Below, in pieces: positions 31,910 through 33,446 of a stretch of DNA of 33,446 nucleotides. Source of the stretch: WHTF01 sp964482425 (lineage in GTDB: Bacteria; Desulfobacterota; Binatia; UBA9968); contig CAYZXN010000303.1 in the NCBI GenBank assembly GCA_964482425.1, positions 1 to 33,446 on the forward strand, written 5' to 3'. Each line of letters starts with the position of its first letter. Position 1 is the stretch's first letter. Under the pieces are notes generated by a model, which saw only the letters and a list, made by a program, of their open reading frames with translations, was not told the origin of the DNA and ran no database searches. The position numbers and the translations under genes were made by a program.

Positions 31910-33232
31910 TCAGCCCAGCTCATCGACCGCTGCGGCGAAAATTTCGACGGCAGTGGCGCTCTCTTCCTTGCTCACAAGGAGCGGTGGGCAAAACCGTAGC
32001 GTGCTCTCGCCACAGCCGAGCAGCAGCAAACCTTTTTCGAAGCACTTCATCATGACTCGATCCCGCAAAGCAGCATCCGGCACCCCGGCGCCGTTCGCGC
32101 TTACAAACTCCACGCCGATCATCAATCCCAAGCCGCGAACGTCGCCGATGACTGCGTTTCGCGTCTTGAGCTGCGCGAGTTGATCTATGAGAAAGCTACC
32201 CACTTCTGCGGCATTCTTCATCAGCCCGTCTTCAATCAACGCGATGGTAGCAAGTGCCGCGGCGCATGCCACCGGATTGCCGCCGAAGGTCGACCCATGA
32301 GTACCGTGAGTCCATGTACTGATTTCACTGCGCGCGATCATGGCCCCCAAGGGCATACCGCTGGCAATACCCTTGGCGGCGCAAATAATATCCGGCTCTA
32401 TCCCCCAATGCTCGCAGGCGAACATTTTGCCCGTCCGACCGAAGCCCGACTGGATCTCGTCGGCGATTAAAAGAATCCCATATCGACGGCACAGATCTTG
32501 AAGCATCGGCAGGTATTCCGGCGGCGGCACGATGTAACCGCCCTCGCCCTGAATCGGCTCGACAAAGATCGCCGCGACTTCCTCGGGCGCGACCTCGTGC
32601 CGGAACAAAATCTTCTCGATGTCAGTTACGCAGGCGATGCCGCAGGATCCATAGGTTAAATGGTACGGGCAGCGATGGCAGAAAGAATAGGGAATATGGT
32701 GAACTCCGGGAACCAATGGCGAGAAATGCGCCCGATGCGACGAACGGCTGGCCGTCAGCGATAAGGATCCCATCGTGCGGCCATGGAAAGCGCCGTGAAA
32801 AGCGATGACGTGCTGCCTCTTTGTAGCGAAGCGCGCCAGCTTGAAGGCGGCTTCTACCGTCTCTGTGCCTGAATTGGTGAAAAAAACCTTCTTGGGTCCG
32901 GCACCCGGCGCCAGCCGGCTCAATTTTTCCGCCAGCTCCATCATCGGTTCATAATAAAAATCGCTGCCACAGATATGCAAAAATCTGCGCGCCTGTTCTT
33001 CGATCGCCTGAACTACGCGAGGATGGGAATGGCCAGTGGTTGCGACGGCGATGCCCGCCATAAAGTCAAGAAACAGGTTTCCGTCGACATCTTCGACGGC
33101 CATGCCTTGTCCCCTCTTTACGACGAGTGGATAAACCCGCCCGTAGGCGGGTGCAGTACAATGGTGATCTCGTTCGATAACAGCCCTGGCTTTTGGACCG
33201 GGAGGCTTTGTCTTGATGAAGGGTACCTGCAT
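31910..33232 (-). CDS. Class III pyridoxal-phosphate aminotransferase (GabT/acetylornithine type)
   Basis: This 440-residue enzyme should transfer an amino group using pyridoxal phosphate. NSGTETVEAAFKLAR binds the cofactor phosphate near 120-134, D258 in LLIADEIQSGFGRTG contacts the ring nitrogen, and K287 in AAKGIASGMPLG forms the Schiff base. A cysteine cluster C185, C188, C197 and C201 (YSFCHRCPYHLTYGSCGIAC) is an insertion seen in one branch of the family that includes some amino acid racemases/epimerases as well as aminotransferases. The ATG at 33232 follows GGAGAAC. Together with the upstream aldehyde dehydrogenase it suggests breakdown of lysine, ornithine or GABA; the exact substrate is open. 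Confidence 0.92.
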   Translation of the reverse strand: MQVPFIKTKPPGPKARAVIERDHHCTAPAYGRVYPLVVKRGQGMAVEDVDGNLFLDFMAGIAVATTGHSHPRVVQAIEEQARRFLHICGSDFYYEPMMELAEKLSRLAPGAGPKKVFFTNSGTETVEAAFKLARFATKRQHVIAFHGAFHGRTMGSLSLTASRSSHRAHFSPLVPGVHHIPYSFCHRCPYHLTYGSCGIACVTDIEKILFRHEVAPEEVAAIFVEPIQGEGGYIVPPPEYLPMLQDLCRRYGILLIADEIQSGFGRTGKMFACEHWGIEPDIICAAKGIASGMPLGAMIARSEISTWTHGTHGSTFGGNPVACAAALATIALIEDGLMKNAAEVGSFLIDQLAQLKTRNAVIGDVRGLGLMIGVEFVSANGAGVPDAALRDRVMMKCFEKGLLLLGCGESTLRFCPPLLVSKEESATAVEIFAAAVDELG

Positions 33233-33307
33233 TATTAAATGTTCTCCGTTACCCTGCTGTTAATCGATTGTCGAGGCGAGAGCGCCGCCAGAATTTTTGT
33301 TTTCGAA

Positions 33308-33446
33308 TTATTCAGCATTATCGATCTGCGCCTTTTGCAGCTTACCTGAATAATCCACGTAGATGGATTTCCACTCGCTAAAAATATCATAGACGGTAGT
33401 GCCCGCTTCGCGATGGCCGTTGCCTGTGTCCTTCACTCCGCCAAAG
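33308..33446 (-). CDS. Aldehyde dehydrogenase, C-terminal part (aminoadipate-semialdehyde type), cut by the window edge
   Basis: The minus strand encodes the last 45 residues of a protein whose start lies beyond the window. The stretch begins FGGVKDTGNGHREAG and continues to FSEWKSIYVDYSGKLQKAQ, which matches the C-terminal end of NAD-dependent aldehyde dehydrogenases of the piperideine-6-carboxylate / alpha-aminoadipic semialdehyde group (AMADH, antiquitin-like). The stop is TAA (complement of 33308-33310). The class III aminotransferase starts 75 bases downstream on the same strand. Such a pair would remove an amino group and then oxidise the resulting semialdehyde. Only the C-terminus is visible, so the call rests on this motif. 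Confidence 0.82.
   Translation of the reverse strand, partial: FGGVKDTGNGHREAGTTVYDIFSEWKSIYVDYSGKLQKAQIDNAE

Overview
This window looks like a chromosomal core segment of an uncultured Gram-negative bacterium with moderately high GC. The gene run queA-tgt-yajC-secD-secF-recJ, an MlaA outer-membrane lipid protein, a lipobox lipoprotein, and a NitT/TauT-type ABC importer all fit a deltaproteobacterial, Binatota-like or Methylomirabilota-like lineage. That placement is a guess from gene content; the window contains no rRNA or other decisive marker. I see no prophage, insertion sequence, CRISPR array or tRNA.

Layout. Positions 1-2.9 kb (+) carry a stand-alone biotin-type carboxyltransferase homologue, a lipoprotein with two similar halves, and a tiny membrane protein. 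Positions 2.9-6.6 kb (-) carry an Fpg/Nei DNA glycosylase, a coiled-coil protein of unknown function, and a two-gene unit: a PAS-DHp-receiver signalling protein without an ATPase domain, followed by a TPR protein. Two stretches here (3842-4170 and 4723-5095) hold no convincing gene. Positions 6.8-18.8 kb (-) form one long co-directional block: coaBC, type-4 uracil-DNA glycosylase, nfeD, slipin, queA, tgt, yajC, secD, secF, recJ and a YhhQ-type queuosine-precursor transporter. The queuosine genes sit in the middle (queA, tgt) and at the far end (the transporter) of this block, which suggests uptake of a queuosine precursor plus its insertion into tRNA.

Positions 19-23.5 kb mix strands: mlaA, a small zinc-ribbon-like protein, an RluA-type pseudouridine synthase, a GDP-mannose pyrophosphorylase, and a TrmI tRNA m1A methyltransferase. 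The end of trmI contains a strong hairpin that reads as a terminator for the opposing VOC-family gene. Positions 24.2-27.8 kb encode a NitT/TauT ABC importer with one ATPase, two different permeases and a substrate-binding protein on the opposite strand. A divergent promoter region then leads to a sugar-nucleotide-type epimerase. The right end has a GT2 glycosyltransferase coupled to a PAC2-family protein, an SDR oxidoreductase coupled to a TPR protein, and a class III aminotransferase downstream of the C-terminus of an aldehyde dehydrogenase of the aminoadipate-semialdehyde type. The last pair suggests amino acid (lysine-, ornithine- or GABA-like) catabolism.

No complete novel defence or mobile system was recognised. 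The items most worth a second look are the kinase-like protein lacking an ATPase domain, the hairpin terminator inside trmI, the DNA glycosylase with a substituted zinc-finger arginine, the split arrangement of queuosine genes, and the ABC importer whose binding protein is convergent with its membrane genes.
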